Numbered from the stretch's first letter, positions 1-11,198 are shown. The stretch is DNA of 64,000 nt from Symsagittifera roscoffensis (GCF_963678635.1 NC_087067.1:57516388-57580387); one strand, 5' to 3'. The notes: generated by a model not told the origin, from the sequence alone. Program-made: numbers and translations.

Positions 1-211
1 TAAACATTGTTAAAAACTTTTGTTGTTCTTCTGTATAATTTGTTATATTGAATGTTGGTTTGAAATATGGGGTTTTTGTGAAATAATCTGTATTTCTTTT
101 TTCATTGCTTATTATATTATTTATGGACAATTCTTCATCAAGAATTGTTGATTGACAAATATCTTATAGTTGTAATATATTATTAACTCTGTATGCTACT
201 TCTTTTACAGG
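1..211 (-). pseudogene. Start of pol after the protease, cut by window edge
   Basis: After the TAA at 212-214 the minus strand stays codon-like but must change frame. One frame runs into two consecutive stops, while a neighbouring frame stays open over roughly the last 50 codons to the window edge and is rich in Asn, Thr and Tyr. This suits the spacer between protease and reverse transcriptase in Ty3-type elements. No catalytic motif is inside the window. Confidence 0.5.
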
Positions 212-1123
212 TTAAGTTGTAGCATTTGTTTCACAATTTCCTAAGAGTCCTAGGGGTAGTGTTATTCTATTTGGTGTATTATTATACACGTGTAGTGGAA
301 TGGTATCAGAATTTGTGTTTTTCACATATTTTATAGATGAGATTGTTATTTTGAAAAAATTGTGAATGGGTCTAAATTCGAAATCTGACATGAAAAGTTG
401 TTGTCCATTGTGACTTTTGTCATACTGATGAACTTGTTTTATTGAAAAGTTATATACATTTCCTGATAACGGTTTCAGGTGTTTTCGTTCTTGATTATAA
501 ATAGGGTAGAATTTTGAGAAAAATGGTGGTTGTTTGTTTAATCTTTGAAAGAATGTCAAGGCTGTGTGTTTCACTCTTGTATATTTATCTTTTATATGGA
601 GTTTACTATTTAAGATGTTTATTGTGGGTATACATTTAGTGATAAATGGTATTCCAATGATATTATGTTTAATAGCAGTAATATGAAATGTTTGTTTGAA
701 TGGTTTGTTCAAAATCTTGTTTTGTTCCATTGTTCTTGTGGGAACAAGGGATAGTTGGATTTTTTCATAATTTACTATTGTTGATACTTGTGCTGTCGCT
801 AATTTACTAGATGTTTCGAGAGGTTGTAAATTTGGATGTAGTGTTCTGATTTCATTCCATGTAGGGATGTTAAAGATATTTGACTCTGCTCCTGAGTCGA
901 TTAAAAAATCAATTTCAAGATCTGGTGGTTGAAATTCTTTATTTTTTGGACCCTCTAAGAGAATTGGGATTGTCCACATTTTTTCTCTTGGTTGTTCTTT
1001 TTGAATGTTTTGATAAATATGATTATTTGAGCATTGTTTTTCGTCATTTTTATTAGGTTTAATTACAGTTTTAATTTCGTTTAGTTCTTGAGTAACTTGT
1101 GAATTATTATTAGTTGGTCCCAT
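212..1123 (-). pseudogene. Retroviral-type aspartic protease region of gag-pol
   Basis: This 303-residue open stretch carries the retropepsin active-site motif DSGAESN at residues 76-82, preceded by hydrophobic strand residues (EIDFLI), which is the arrangement of the catalytic Asp in retroviral and Ty3 proteases. Such proteases act as homodimers and cut the Gag-Pol polyprotein. The carboxyl part (about residues 170-303) is a Lys/Asn-rich spacer leading toward RT. The first Met is probably not a true start, because protease is normally part of a longer polyprotein; the frame opens just after the gag linker. The catalytic motif is intact. It is broken from upstream gag and downstream pol by frame changes. 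Confidence 0.8.
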
Positions 1124-1165
1124 ATAATAAGTATTCAGAAAATCTAATTGATTTTCGTATATGTG

Positions 1166-1820
1166 TCAACTGAAGGGTTGTTCATATATCATAGGTTCAT
1201 AGTCATTTTCGACTGTTATCATATTTACTATCATGGTATTATCTGTATCACTTTCAGTATCTGTTGGTTCACAATTAATGTGGTTTAATTGTAATTCATT
1301 ATTTTCCGTATTATCAATACCTGGGAGGTCTGAAGTTATTTCTTCATTTGTTTTAAACTTGATTGATTTGTCTTTGATGCTTTGGTGTGTTACTTCTATA
1401 TCGATGTTGAGAATCGGAGTAACGGTTATTATTCCTATGCGGTGACTGGGAATAGTTTCTGTAACTATTGTTATAACTTGAGTTCCGATTTCATGAATTA
1501 TTTCTTGATCTGTTCTGATAGTTATCATTCAATCTTTGATAGTTTGATCTATTGTATTAATTATTCCGTAATCTGTTGTTTGGATAATTCTGATTTCGAT
1601 TGTTTGAGTAACTTCTATTCCTATTGTTTGAATAGTTTCTATTTCAGTTGTACGATGAGTTTCGTGATCTGTTGTTAGAATAGTGTCTATTCCTCGAGTT
1701 TGATTGGGAACTGGATGCAGAAACAAATTCTGTTGTGTTTGAAATCGATCGTGGATAGTTGTTTCGACTATTAAATCGATTATATCTGTTTTGTAAGAAA
1801 TTTCGTGAATTTACCTACCG
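1166..1820 (-). pseudogene. Gag linker downstream of the zinc knuckle, repeat-rich
   Basis: The minus strand here is a string of short imperfect repeats. The longest open frame reads as Thr/Ile/Glu-rich (TIEIETIQTIGIEVTQ-like), but an alternative frame reads Asn/Arg/Ser/Tyr-rich (for example NRNYSNNRNRSYSNNR) and better matches the basic, disordered linker expected between a CCHC knuckle and protease. That frame is cut by stops. I therefore read it as a decayed nucleocapsid tail and not as an independent gene. Confidence 0.5.
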
Positions 1821-2024
1821 ATCTACCTCTGCAACTAGAGTTAGAGAGTTATATGGTGATTGATTTCTAGAGTAATTTGGGTTGCTTGGAAGTGGTTTTC
1901 CAGAGCTATTATTACTGTGTATATTCTTGTTGCGTAGGTTTTGATCTTTTTTCATTTATTGATAAAATGACTTATTTGGTTCTTTTTGCTTCTGAGGTTC
2001 ATTTTGATTGTCTTGTTGTTTTTG

Positions 2025-2249
2025 TCAACATTCGAAAATACTGTGTCCGTATCTTCGGCAATAGCTACACCATTTTTTGAAAGATGGTTTACCCTTATAA
2101 TTTTGGTTCTTTTCATAGATGTTTAGAATTTCAGTGATTTTTTCAGATAGATCTATATCTGACTCTTGTATGTTATTTATTTGTGTAGTATTTGTTTCAA
2201 TGCGATTAACATACTGTAGTTTTAGATTCTCCGTTTCTTCAAGTTTCAT
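2025..2249 (-). pseudogene. Gag nucleocapsid segment with CCHC zinc knuckle
   Basis: The segment ends in the motif CSYCRRYGHSIFEC, a C-X2-C-X4-H-X4-C zinc knuckle that in Gag binds packaged RNA. Before it lies a Glu/Asn-rich helical stretch (residues 1-50) ending in a basic KGKPSFKKW patch, as in retroviral nucleocapsid. All four zinc ligands are present. The frame is separated from the capsid segment to its right by a frameshift near 2250-2280. Confidence 0.8.
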
Positions 2250-2271
2250 TGTGATTTCTCCTTGTTCTAGT

Positions 2272-2568
2272 TTATCTACTAGTTTTCTGAAATCTAAATC
2301 TGGTTCTCGAAGTGAGAACTCTTTTCTTTATTGTAATTTTCCTTAGTTGTGGTGTTAAGGTCATCATTAAAAATTCTGTCATTTTTGTATTCTTGTAATC
2401 ATGTGTATTAAGGGAATATGCCTTTCGAACTAGTGTTTCGATTCGAACTGCTAATTGTTTGATTGTTTCATTTGGTAACCTGCGAATTTCATTCCATAAA
2501 ACTCTTTGATGTTGTTTGTTTCTTTCAGAATCAAACATTTTGAAAAATCTTGTGTAAATCTTTTCCAA
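2272..2568 (-). pseudogene. Gag capsid-like segment
   Basis: This 98-residue piece is helical and charged (motifs such as VLWNEIRRLPNETIKQLAVR and KMTEFLMMTLTPQL). It resembles the carboxyl half of Ty3/retroviral Gag capsid (retrotrans_gag type), where one helix carries the Q-x-x-x-E-rich major homology-like region. Position between the amino gag and the CCHC knuckle supports the call. A frame change at about 2570-2600 separates it from the amino part, and another at about 2270 from the knuckle. Confidence 0.65.
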
Positions 2569-2600
2569 TCTGATTTTATGTCTTTAAGTAGTACTGAAAA

Positions 2601-3470
2601 TCATTTTTGGGCTGCGCCATCTAGTGTTGTTTTTATTACCGCTGTGCGTCTATGTATCCAATTTTGATGAAGTGGTGTATTAATTGGTTCGGGTCCTATA
2701 TTCAAAATTAAATTTGCTGTGACTGCATTTAGGTAACCTTCTACTGAGTATTCAGGGTCTGTTCTTGTGAATACCATTAATGGTTTATTAGATGTTATTG
2801 ACGATCCTCCCATGAGATATGGATTCATCGTCATTTGTAGTGACTCTGCGGCATTTGGTATTTGCGAGAAATTTGTAAGTTGATTTTTTGTTATTTCATG
2901 TTGTTGTAGGTAATATGGTAATGGTATTTCATTTTGCATTTGAGTTGGTTGGTAGGAATGCATAGTCAATGGGTTCTGTGATTGTATAGGTTGAAAAGAT
3001 TGTGTGTTAATTGAGTTTGGTATATGCATTGGTTGTTGATTCTGTATATCTGTTGGATTTTGTGGGTAAATTTTTATATTTTGGGATGGTTGAGATTGTC
3101 GCGGTCTTTGTGTGCGATAGTCTTGTGTATATGGTGCAAAAATTTTTGGTTGATAATAATCATCATCATCAGATGATAAATAATTCGTGTAATAAGGTGT
3201 TTGTTGTTTATTCTTATTTTGTTGGAAAAATGGGTAATTTTCACTGTGATCTTGCGGAGGGTATGAATTATTTTGAAAATTTACTGAATTGGTTGATGTA
3301 TTTGGGAGATTCCAATAGTGAGAACATACGTGGTTGTTATTTTTTCGTGGAGGGTGATCTGTTCTTGATGAATGTGCGTAATTATAGTTATGTTCTGCAA
3401 AATTGCTTCTGGTGAATGTTTTTCGTGGTTTTGATGGTTTTGTTATTGGTCTATATGTTTTGTAATCCAT
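2601..3470 (-). pseudogene. Gag amino-terminal segment, Gln/Asn/Pro-rich
   Basis: This 289-residue stretch has a basic start, a long low-complexity region rich in Gln, Asn, Pro, Ser and Tyr (residues about 30-190), and then an ordered part beginning MVFTRTDPEYSVEGYL that leads into the capsid core (residues about 230-289, ending LDGAAQK). Low-complexity matrix-like gag amino ends are common in invertebrate Ty3/retrovirus-like elements. The open frame may begin further right, toward the N gap. Confidence 0.65.
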
Positions 3471-3606
3471 ATGTGAATACTCAGGAGCAACCGAGGGTTT
3501 AACGGTTGATTGTAAGTTTACTTGTGGTAGTGTTGTATTTCTATTTTTTGATGTTGTAAGATTTGGATGTAGCGGTGAGATACTTTGTTGTGGAGTTGTT
3601 ACTGTT

Positions 3607-3806
3607 NNNNNNNNNNNNNNNNNNNNNNNNNNNNNNNNNNNNNNNNNNNNNNNNNNNNNNNNNNNNNNNNNNNNNNNNNNNNNNNNNNNNNNNNNNNNNN
3701 NNNNNNNNNNNNNNNNNNNNNNNNNNNNNNNNNNNNNNNNNNNNNNNNNNNNNNNNNNNNNNNNNNNNNNNNNNNNNNNNNNNNNNNNNNNNNNNNNNNN
3801 NNNNNN
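3607..3806. other. Assembly gap, 200 N
   Basis: Exactly 200 undetermined bases, so the true length is unknown. It lies where the 5' end of the minus-strand gag element should be, so the leader and any LTR may be hidden here. Confidence 1.
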
Positions 3807-4030
3807 GAATGTTCTGACTGTCCATAAACTGGACTCGAATAGTTTTTGGTTAATGGAATTGACAAACTATGAATTTTAAGCTGAATATTAAGAATCGTGT
3901 TTGGAATTAATGAGACCAATTAGCCTGCCTCAATTGATTTTGGAACGATTTTGTGTTGGTCACGTTACTCTATTACTGAGGGTTTCGCAGGTTCTTTAAA
4001 TCAGAAAAGTTTAGTGGTGCGAGCGACCCT
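3807..4030. repeat. Diverged fragment of a dispersed repeat
   Basis: Phrases such as ATGTTCTGACTGTCCATAAA and GAATAGTTTTTGGTTAATG recur with changes at 38195-38290 (TTGTTCCGATTGTCCATTAA, GAATAGTTTGTGATTAATG). The same family seems to be related to the inverted-repeat element at 4068-4795. No coding potential is apparent. Confidence 0.55.
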
Positions 4031-4067
4031 TCCGAAACCACGATGATGCAAGGATCGATTCCCAGAG

Positions 4068-4795
4068 GAAACAAGACTGCTCGTATCAGGGCGAAGCCCC
4101 GAATGTTCCGACAGCCTTTTAAGGTTTATGGAGCAGCAGTAAAAACAGTAAAAAATTCAATGAAATAAAATAAAAACGAAAATTTGTTTTTGAAATTTTT
4201 ATGAAAATCATCCCCCCACATGCCATATAAAACAGAAAAAGATAGATTTTGTTCCTTGTAACAAATCAATTATGGCAAATAAGTTTCGTTCAACCAATTT
4301 GGAACGATTTATAAGACGGATTAAATCTCCGCTTACGCGTTAATAGCGCGAATTATATCGCGCGTTAATTGTCCCAAATTGGTCAAAATGGCAATCTTTA
4401 AACCCTCATAACTTTACAAAAAAAGATCCCAGGTGAAATATCTTTTCATATTTAAGCTCAAAATAACAATACATTTTGAATGATATAATAAATTCTGTCA
4501 AAAATGGTTAGTTAAAAAGTCGAAATTTGTCTGAAGAAAAAAAACCCACCCCGAGCACAAATATTCCATTACTTTCGTATCGAAAGTCGGAACAATAATT
4601 TGAGAACTAGTCTGAATTAAAAAAACACCCCTAGTATATTCATTTCTTACTTTTTGCGGAACAACTTTGAGCCATCTAAACGTGATCTACTTCAATTTTT
4701 TTATGTTATTACTGCTGCTCCATAAACCTTAAAAGGCAGTCGGAACATTCAGGGCTTCGCCCTGATACGAGCAGTCTTGTTTGTTTTTAGTCTGG
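4068..4795. mobile_element. MITE-like element with about 72 bp inverted arms
   Basis: The left arm (4070-4141) begins AACAAGACTGCTCGTATCAG and ends TTATGGAGCAGCAGTAA. The right arm (4710-4791) is its reverse complement with only one or two mismatches plus a short indel. The roughly 570 bp between them is AT-rich and has no open frame of note. Long near-perfect terminal inverted repeats without a transposase are typical of a non-autonomous DNA transposon or foldback element. Related but diverged sequence occurs at 8395-8880 and 38165-39170. Confidence 0.75.
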
Positions 4796-6219
4796 TAAAA
4801 AATTGGTCTGCTAAAAACCAGTCTGTTAAAAAACCTAGCACCGAGTTCTATCAACCATTGGTTCAGTTCAACAAAATATAAGAGAAAATATTATTTTTCA
4901 CTTTCATTTCTACCCTGTGATAGAACTATACGCTCCTCTGAAATCTGCTCTATATTCTTAACATATTATTTTGATACCAAACGGATATGGCACTTAGTTA
5001 ACTTATGGGTGGCTTGGGGCAAAAAATAGGGTTTCAATCAGGGAATAAACTCGTTTTTGCTATTTTCAAGTAAAAATTATCACTATTGCAAAAATTATCA
5101 GCAATTCCATAAATATCTCAATATTTTTACAGTGCTGCGAAAAATAGCTTTAATTTTATATCTGATCAGAGTTAAAGCGGAAATGTACACAATCAGATCC
5201 ATAACTGGAGCTTTCGACTGAAACCTATCAATAAATTGACGATTGAAATAACGTTAATACGAAATACCAATGATATTAACAAATTTTTGTTAAATGTTTT
5301 TGTGGTACCTAATTTTGCGAGGAAAAAATAGTCAACAACTGTTTTTTGAGATACCTGATTTTCCGTAGAAAAAACTTAAAATCCGCCAGAAGAAACCTTT
5401 ATTTCCTACTTCGTAGTCGGAATAATGAAAAGATACATATTTAGAAAAGAAAAATACTAAGCTTTAGTTATTTATGTTCACGTAACTCGACATCCAGATA
5501 ATTAATTCTGGTTCACACGATACAATATAGATTGAATTTACCAATTTTATTTTTAAACGCAATTTTTTGACAACTTATATGTTACAAGGGCTATTCCCAA
5601 ATTTTTTTGAATATATATTTATGCGCTCTTGATCTTAAAAAATTGAATCCTAGTAATTTTCTAAAAACGGATTAGTAGCGAAAACAATTAGTGGCTGTAT
5701 ATACGTAAAAATTAACTGTTTTTTTGGTCATGACTTAGAAATTGCTCAAAATGCCATTATTCATTTGAAAAAATCGCCTTCAACGCTGAAAACCTTGTTT
5801 CACACAGATGCGAAATTGCACTTCCCAAGCACGAGGCAAGGGCAAACATATGACCAATAACGCTACTGGGAAAAACTGAATGAGTAAAAATTTGAAAAGT
5901 GACGCACGCCAATTATGAGTCTACATAATTGTAAAGTGACGCATTGGCAATACCAGTCAATTTGAAAAAAAATACCAACTAACATGCCTCAATTTATAGA
6001 GCGGACGCATTTTAGCTACGAAAAAGCTCATTACGAAAAAGCTCATTAAAAACATTCGACCCTGACCAGGTTCGAAACCCCTACAGATCCATGATACCTT
6101 GAAGCTAAAATGCTATTTAAAATAGAATAGTCTGTGGTAATATCCTTAGCATTGGCTGTACGTAACAACTGGTTATTGATCAAAATGAACAATATTTGCG
6201 ACTTAGGTTGGAAAAAAAG
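4796..6219. other. Non-coding AT-rich sequence downstream of EGF exon 3
   Basis: I see no convincing exon, RNA gene or transposon here. The next EGF exon on the minus strand should lie to the left of 6365, but I could not find a segment with the expected closing cysteine pattern and phase. A B-box-like GGTTCGAAACCCC near 6067-6080 is too isolated to call a tRNA. Confidence 0.5.
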
Positions 6220-6260
6220 AGTTCATACTATAACACAAGCTTTGCTTGTGTTAATGAACT
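6220..6260. other. Strong hairpin (17 bp stem with a 4-base bulge)
   Basis: TAACACAAGC (6231-6240) and GCTTGTGTTA (6244-6253) pair perfectly around a 3-base loop. Outside this, AGTTCAT (6220-6226) pairs with ATGAACT (6254-6260), leaving ACTA bulged on one side. It lies in the intron just after EGF exon 3 on the minus strand. Function unknown. Confidence 0.7.
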
Positions 6261-6364
6261 TTTGTTATACGCCACCGTTTTCATAACGATTATAATCACA
6301 TAGCTGCTATAATATTACGTTATAACAGAAATGTTATAGGACAATACATAAAAATGAAACCAAC

Positions 6365-6904
6365 CTCCAAGTTTTATCGCTGGAGTCACTTTTGCAGCTG
6401 CCGTGTCCGCCGCAAATGTCGAAATGTTGTTCACAGACATCCAGTTTCTTTTCACATTTTGCTCCTTCGAATCCATCTTTGCATGTACATTTAGCTTGTC
6501 CTCTTTCCTGGTAACAAACGCCTGAGTTGTTACAGGATTCTTTTGTACAGACATTTTCATCAGAAACGATCTTGTCGCAAAGTTTTCCCATCGTGCCTGG
6601 TAAACATATACATTTGGGTGATCCATCTGAAAGCTGGTAGCATCTTTCAACATGGTTGCATTGGTTTTTCTGTGATTCAGTACACGGATTGAAGCTTTCA
6701 CAATGGTCCCCGAAAGTTCCGTCGTTGCAACTGCATTCTGGGTAAGCGGCTACAGTATAGCCGGTGATTTCTAGAGAGGACGTTGATTCGTCGGGGATGT
6801 TAACGAGAACCATTTGACATGCTGCCTGATGGTGACAGTAGGACTTGTTGCGATAGCAGGTGTCTTCGAATTGACACAAAGGTCCAAAGAAACCGGCCGA
6901 ACAT
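6365..6904 (-). CDS. EGF-repeat secreted protein, exon 3 (four EGF-like units, partial ends)
   Basis: The exon starts after a TTTTAG acceptor and ends at a GTTGGT donor (a GTTTCA four bases on is an alternative). It begins with the closing half of one EGF module (CSAGFFGPLC), then has three complete modules: DTCYRN..CSCNDGTFGDHC, NPCTES..CICLPGTMGKLC and NVCTKES..CTCKDGFEGAKC. It ends inside a fifth (DVCEQHFDICGGHGSC). Each closes with the C-x-C-x2-G-x2-G-x2-C pattern of EGF domains, which form three disulphides and act outside the cell. The first complete module has an unusually long loop of about 25 residues. Length 540 nt; incoming phase needs 1 nt, outgoing leaves 2 nt. The remaining exon(s) were not found to the left. 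The protein family is not identified. Confidence 0.88.
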
Positions 6905-8394
6905 CTAAAATATTCCAAGGTCATTTTTCAAACTCAATTGAGTCTTTATTACATCAGATTTTAAAATGTAATTTTCTGCGAACGCGCTTGCAATTCAACA
7001 AAATTTCACAGACGAATTGTTTAGATGGTTGATTAACCCTAACTTTTCTTGATGTGAACGGTCAAAAAATAAGGTTTATCTATTCCACATCCATTCAAAT
7101 ATTATTACAATAGAAAAACCCTTAATTTTTCGTTAGACTTATCTTTATTTTCTGTTGGAAAATATACGAAAGTTACTCCCTATGTTACCCCATTTCCCTA
7201 CAGAAGAATGTTCAAGTTCATTATCCGACCGGACGGAACGTATCCTTAATTTACAGGCCGACGCCTCCTCAATTATAACCGGAAACGCCCCTTAAATTGT
7301 TCTGATTGAATCGATTAATCCATCGGAAATATGTGGCTTTTCCTCTATTTCTGCATAATTGATGAACATTATTACGTTCACTAATTTTACGCTATTTAGC
7401 TGACTTTTTAAGTTCGTAGTTTAACAACACACAATAAGAGTCAAGAATCCGCCCGCGGTCCGTCCCCAGCAAGGCTCTTTTAAAACTCTAGGAGCTAGTT
7501 ACGTGCATCTCTGACTAGCAAAGATATTCAGTTGCCGTGGGCATAGAATCTCTCCCTACCCTGATGAATTAAATAAAACCTTTTTTCACATCATTTATTT
7601 CGAAGTTCACATCAGTTAAACCAAATTGGGCGCCATCAAAAATGAGCTTACCTTATCAAAGTTCACGAAATTTGGTCAGCAAATAGGAAAATCTCGGAAC
7701 ATGAAAAACTCATAGGGTACTTCATATGATATCAAAATTGAACAAAAGCAAAAAAGAAACGTGGTTTGAAAATTTGGATTTTCTTGTTAGTCAGCTTTTT
7801 AAAAATTCCTTAATTCGCTGTAAAATATATGCCGTTAATTGAACCAAAACAGGTCTAAAACTGATAGAAAACAAAAAAGTACATACACTTGTTTCATTTC
7901 AACCTGCGAAACTTAGAAATTTCAATCAGGGCGGATCTAGGATTTTATCACACATGAAGTTTTTGATTCAAAACAAATTTTTGGCCATTTAAGCCTAGCT
8001 TATCACCCGAAGATTATAAGAAGCGTTTTAACTGTGAAAGAAAATTTGAGCGGTGTTTGAAAATTTCATTCACAGTTCAAATCTTTATTTTTATCATCAG
8101 GTGATAAGTGAGGCTTATCTAGTAAACTTAATTTAGAATAAAAAAAATGATAAATTGAGCGGAAGCTATTTTATTGCAAATTTTAAGCAATTAACATTTT
8201 TGTTTATATAACGATATAGTTTGTGAATTATTATAGTTTTAAAAAATAGCATGAAATAAATTCAGCAACGTAACACAGTTTTATGAAATGATTCAAATCC
8301 ATTACACCGCTAATGAATCTGTATCAAAACATGTATAACAATTTAGGCAGCTGAAAACTTTGAAGCCAAGTGTTCTATTCCAAAAAGCACCAGT

Positions 8395-8880
8395 TATAAA
8401 AATCAGATTTTATTGTTCCGACTTTCAAAGAAATTGACAGAATATTTGTACTCGGGGACGTTTTTTTTCCAGGATTTTGACGGGACTTTTTAGATCATAG
8501 TAAAAATATTGTTACCCTGAGCTCAAATCGAAGAAGATAATTCACTTGAGATCATTTTTCATTAAGTTATGGGGGTTTAAACATTGCCCATTGAGGACAA
8601 TTAATGAGCGATATTTTTTGTGCTTCTAACTCGTAAACGAAAATATAATTCCTCATAAAAATAGTTTCAAACTGAACTGAGGTATGCTATGCGAAATATA
8701 TCGTTTTTTACTTTAAAAAGCGTGTGGGGGATGATTCTCAAAAAAAAATCAAATTTAAATTCTTTCTTTGTTGAATTTTTAAAAATTTTTCATGAAATAT
8801 TACTCCATGTACCTTGAAAGGCAATTGGAACATTCCGGGCTTTGCTTTTTCAGGGGATCGCAGTCGGAACATTCAACCTT
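8395..8880. repeat. Diverged copy of the 4068-4795 inverted-repeat family
   Basis: Segments such as CCTTGAAAGGCAATTGGAAC and ATTCCGGGCTTTGC near 8812-8845 match the right arm of the 4068-4795 element (CCTTAAAAGGCAGTCGGAAC, ATTCAGGGCTTCGCC), and TTGTTCCGACTTTC near 8413 matches its interior in inverted order. The copy is old and has no clean arm pair. Confidence 0.55.
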
Positions 8881-9029
8881 GCTAATTTTGTGTGGTTTTT
8901 TGCTTGTTTTAGATTAACAATCCTGATAATTGATACACATAAAAAAATACATAAATAGTAACGATTTCAACGAAAGGTGTAGAAATAATCTAATTGTTTT
9001 ACTTTACGGAGAAGAAAAGCATACATTTT

Positions 9030-9870
9030 GTGTAAAAATTTGGTACTAATATGCTCGGCTGGTCCTAGAAAAAGCTTTTATGATAAACAGGCTCTGCACG
9101 TAGTAATTTGACAACTAATTTGTATATAAATTACTGATTTCAATCTCGCAAAATGATTTCAATTCGAAAATTTTTAGATTTCACATTGTAGTTACTATCG
9201 TTAAAATCAAGCAAAATGCTCATTTAACTTAACTTCAAATTAAAAGCCATTATTGTGTTACTTACCTATATTCAAAACTCATTTTTGGCAAACTTTTCAA
9301 AACATTTTTTAACTTAAAATGGTGAAACTGAGGTTATACGAACTCAGAAAATATGAAACGTTTGAAAACATTCTGGGACATGTTTCTTAAAGACGGTGGC
9401 AATCAATAAGCAAAATGGTCTGAGAGCAGAAAAACAGAAATATCAACTTTTATAAACTAATAGGTAAATTAATTATCAGAAATGTCAATAATACCAACGC
9501 AACGAACATTAATTGCATAATTTAAGTAATTTAATCAAGAATTTTAAAAAATTGAATAAAATAATGAAATTAGACAATTCGTGCATAAATTGTTCGTTTT
9601 CTTGGAATTTTTTACGATTCCATTAATTGTTTTATCAATTAGCCCGTATAAACCAATATAAGTCAACATTTTTCTGTTTTTCAGCTCTTGGACACATTCT
9701 GCACTTGGAACATTCTGCTTATTGCTATGCCTCCCTTAAGACCATCTTATAAATGTTAAACAATTTGAGAGCTCTAGGTGCCGTATTCTCAATGGACCTG
9801 GTTAATTTTAAGGAACCAACCTATCATAATAGCACCAAATATTTCGTTCTTTTATTGAGCAGCATTTACT
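9030..9870. repeat. Dispersed repeat, copy 1 (interrupted)
   Basis: Two blocks (about 9105-9260 and 9330-9870) are related to 12490-12900. Shared phrases include ACTAATTTGT.TATAAATTA near the start and AACAATTTGAGAGCTCTAGG with a nearby TATTCTCAA.GGACCTGGTT near the end. In this copy the blocks are separated by about 300 bp that is absent from the other, suggesting an insertion or deletion. No coding signal. Confidence 0.6.
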
Positions 9871-10729
9871 CGCCCCTTTCTATTTTGCTTACAAAAACTA
9901 ACAGGGTTGAGATAAAAAACGATTTTTACGCAAAAACTCTTAACGGCCTTTTGCAAATAATAAAATTAATTGACAGGTTCTAATGTTTTCAAAGCTTGTT
10001 AATCTAGTCTGATCTGGTGCTGCTTTGAACAAATTGAGCCAGTATTCACCAGAGTCTTTTAGAGCAAATGATTCACGTTGAAAATTTCTTTAGAAATACT
10101 GAGATTTTTTTAACTCTGGTCTGTGTTGAGTTAGTTAGGACCAGCGGTGGAACTTTTCAGTAATTTTTGAAATCAAATTGACATTGATTTTAGAAGCTTA
10201 TGTATGAATATTAACGGGTATTGTGTTTGGGTAAAGTCACTGGCTGGTGATGGGCAAGATAAAAGAACCGAGTCATCAATCATAATGGAACTGGTGACTT
10301 TTCGAGACTCCGTCATGGACTTCGCTACTGACGCTACTCAGTTTTCTAATTGAATACTTCAGTGAAACAAGGATAGCCGGCTACTGCGCAAGTAGCACGG
10401 AATGTTCCGATCATAGTCTTAAAAAATAAGAAAAAAAGTATTTCGAACGGGTTTTTCTCGACAAAGAAATTTTTCTCAAAAATTTTTCATGTCGTTCGAA
10501 TCACGACTGAAAGATCTTGAATATGATATATCACTCAACTCAACCCAATGATTTTTCCTGTTTGATAAAAACAGATATTATGAAAATGTATTGGATCGGG
10601 TTTTTTAATTTTTTTTTAAATTTATTTTATTTTTTGGACGCTTTGGAATTTTTTTTACTATTTCAAAAATAAGTCCTCCCATGGGGAAGGTTTTTGATAA
10701 GTATTGTCAAGTCAAGGTCTCCTTGACGT

Positions 10730-11188
10730 GTGCCGGACATCAAGCCGACGGGACTTCAAGCCGAAACGTATAATGAGAGACTTTAAGCCGAACATTTTGT
10801 CAAAAACTTGAGAAATATGATTAGTTTGAAAACTGTTTCGAAAAATTTCCCAATTTCTTCGGCTTGCTTAACAAATTATTGGCTTTTTCATAATTTTTTC
10901 GCCTCTAATTGATGTTTAGCAAAATTAAAAATTATAATATAGTTAATGGGCTTTTTCATGTGTATAACTTATGCATTTCAAAATCCGGCTGTTCTAAAAA
11001 TCTTATGCCCCTCGTGAGTGGTGCATTGTTATTAAGAACGCTTATGGTGAACTAAACTTGCCTAATTTTTGAAAAATAACCTTTTTATTGATAAAAAAAT
11101 TAGTGTTTTTAGGTGCTTCTAATGTTTAAGATTCGGCTTGAAGTCCCTTCGGCTTCAAGTCACGTCGGCTTGTTGTCCTAGACCCCCC
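10730..11188. mobile_element. MITE family 'GACTTCAAGCCGAA', copy 1
   Basis: About 460 bp. The left end reads GTGCCGGACATCAAGCCGAC then GGGACTTCAAGCCGAA; the right end is the inverse and finishes near CTTGTTGTCCTAGACCCC. The terminal inverted repeat is roughly 31 bp (GGACA-T/A-CAAGCCGACGGG..). A second GACTTCAAGCCGAA lies inside each end as a subterminal repeat. No open frame encodes a transposase, so it is a non-autonomous element. Confidence 0.8.
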
Positions 11189-11198
11189 TGTTTGATGG

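Larger units (their letters stand above)
1..3606 (-). mobile_element. Retrovirus-like (Ty3/Gypsy-type) gag-pol fragment, broken
   Basis: Read on the minus strand, this stretch gives in order a Gln/Asn/Pro-rich gag amino end, a capsid-like helical region, one CCHC zinc knuckle, an Asn/Arg-rich linker and an aspartic protease. Pol continues past position 1 and is cut by the window edge. The right end runs into a 200 N gap, so no LTR or primer-binding site is visible. The coding strand is strikingly poor in G (the plus strand is T/G-rich). Several frame changes break the polyprotein, so the copy is defective or badly assembled. The order gag-knuckle-protease is that of Ty3/Gypsy and retroviral elements; the exact family is inferred, not proven. 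Confidence 0.85.

Noticed and set aside
5830-5880. Possible next EGF exon (minus-strand reading VCPCLVLGKC)
   Set aside because: Cysteine spacing does not complete the EGF module begun in exon 3 and a stop follows shortly.
6055-6120. Possible tRNA (B-box-like GGTTCGAAACC)
   Set aside because: No A-box at proper spacing and no cloverleaf on either strand.
9753-9983. 76-codon open frame in EGF intron 2
   Set aside because: Lies wholly within a dispersed repeat that recurs at 12780-12900 with the frame broken; no domain.
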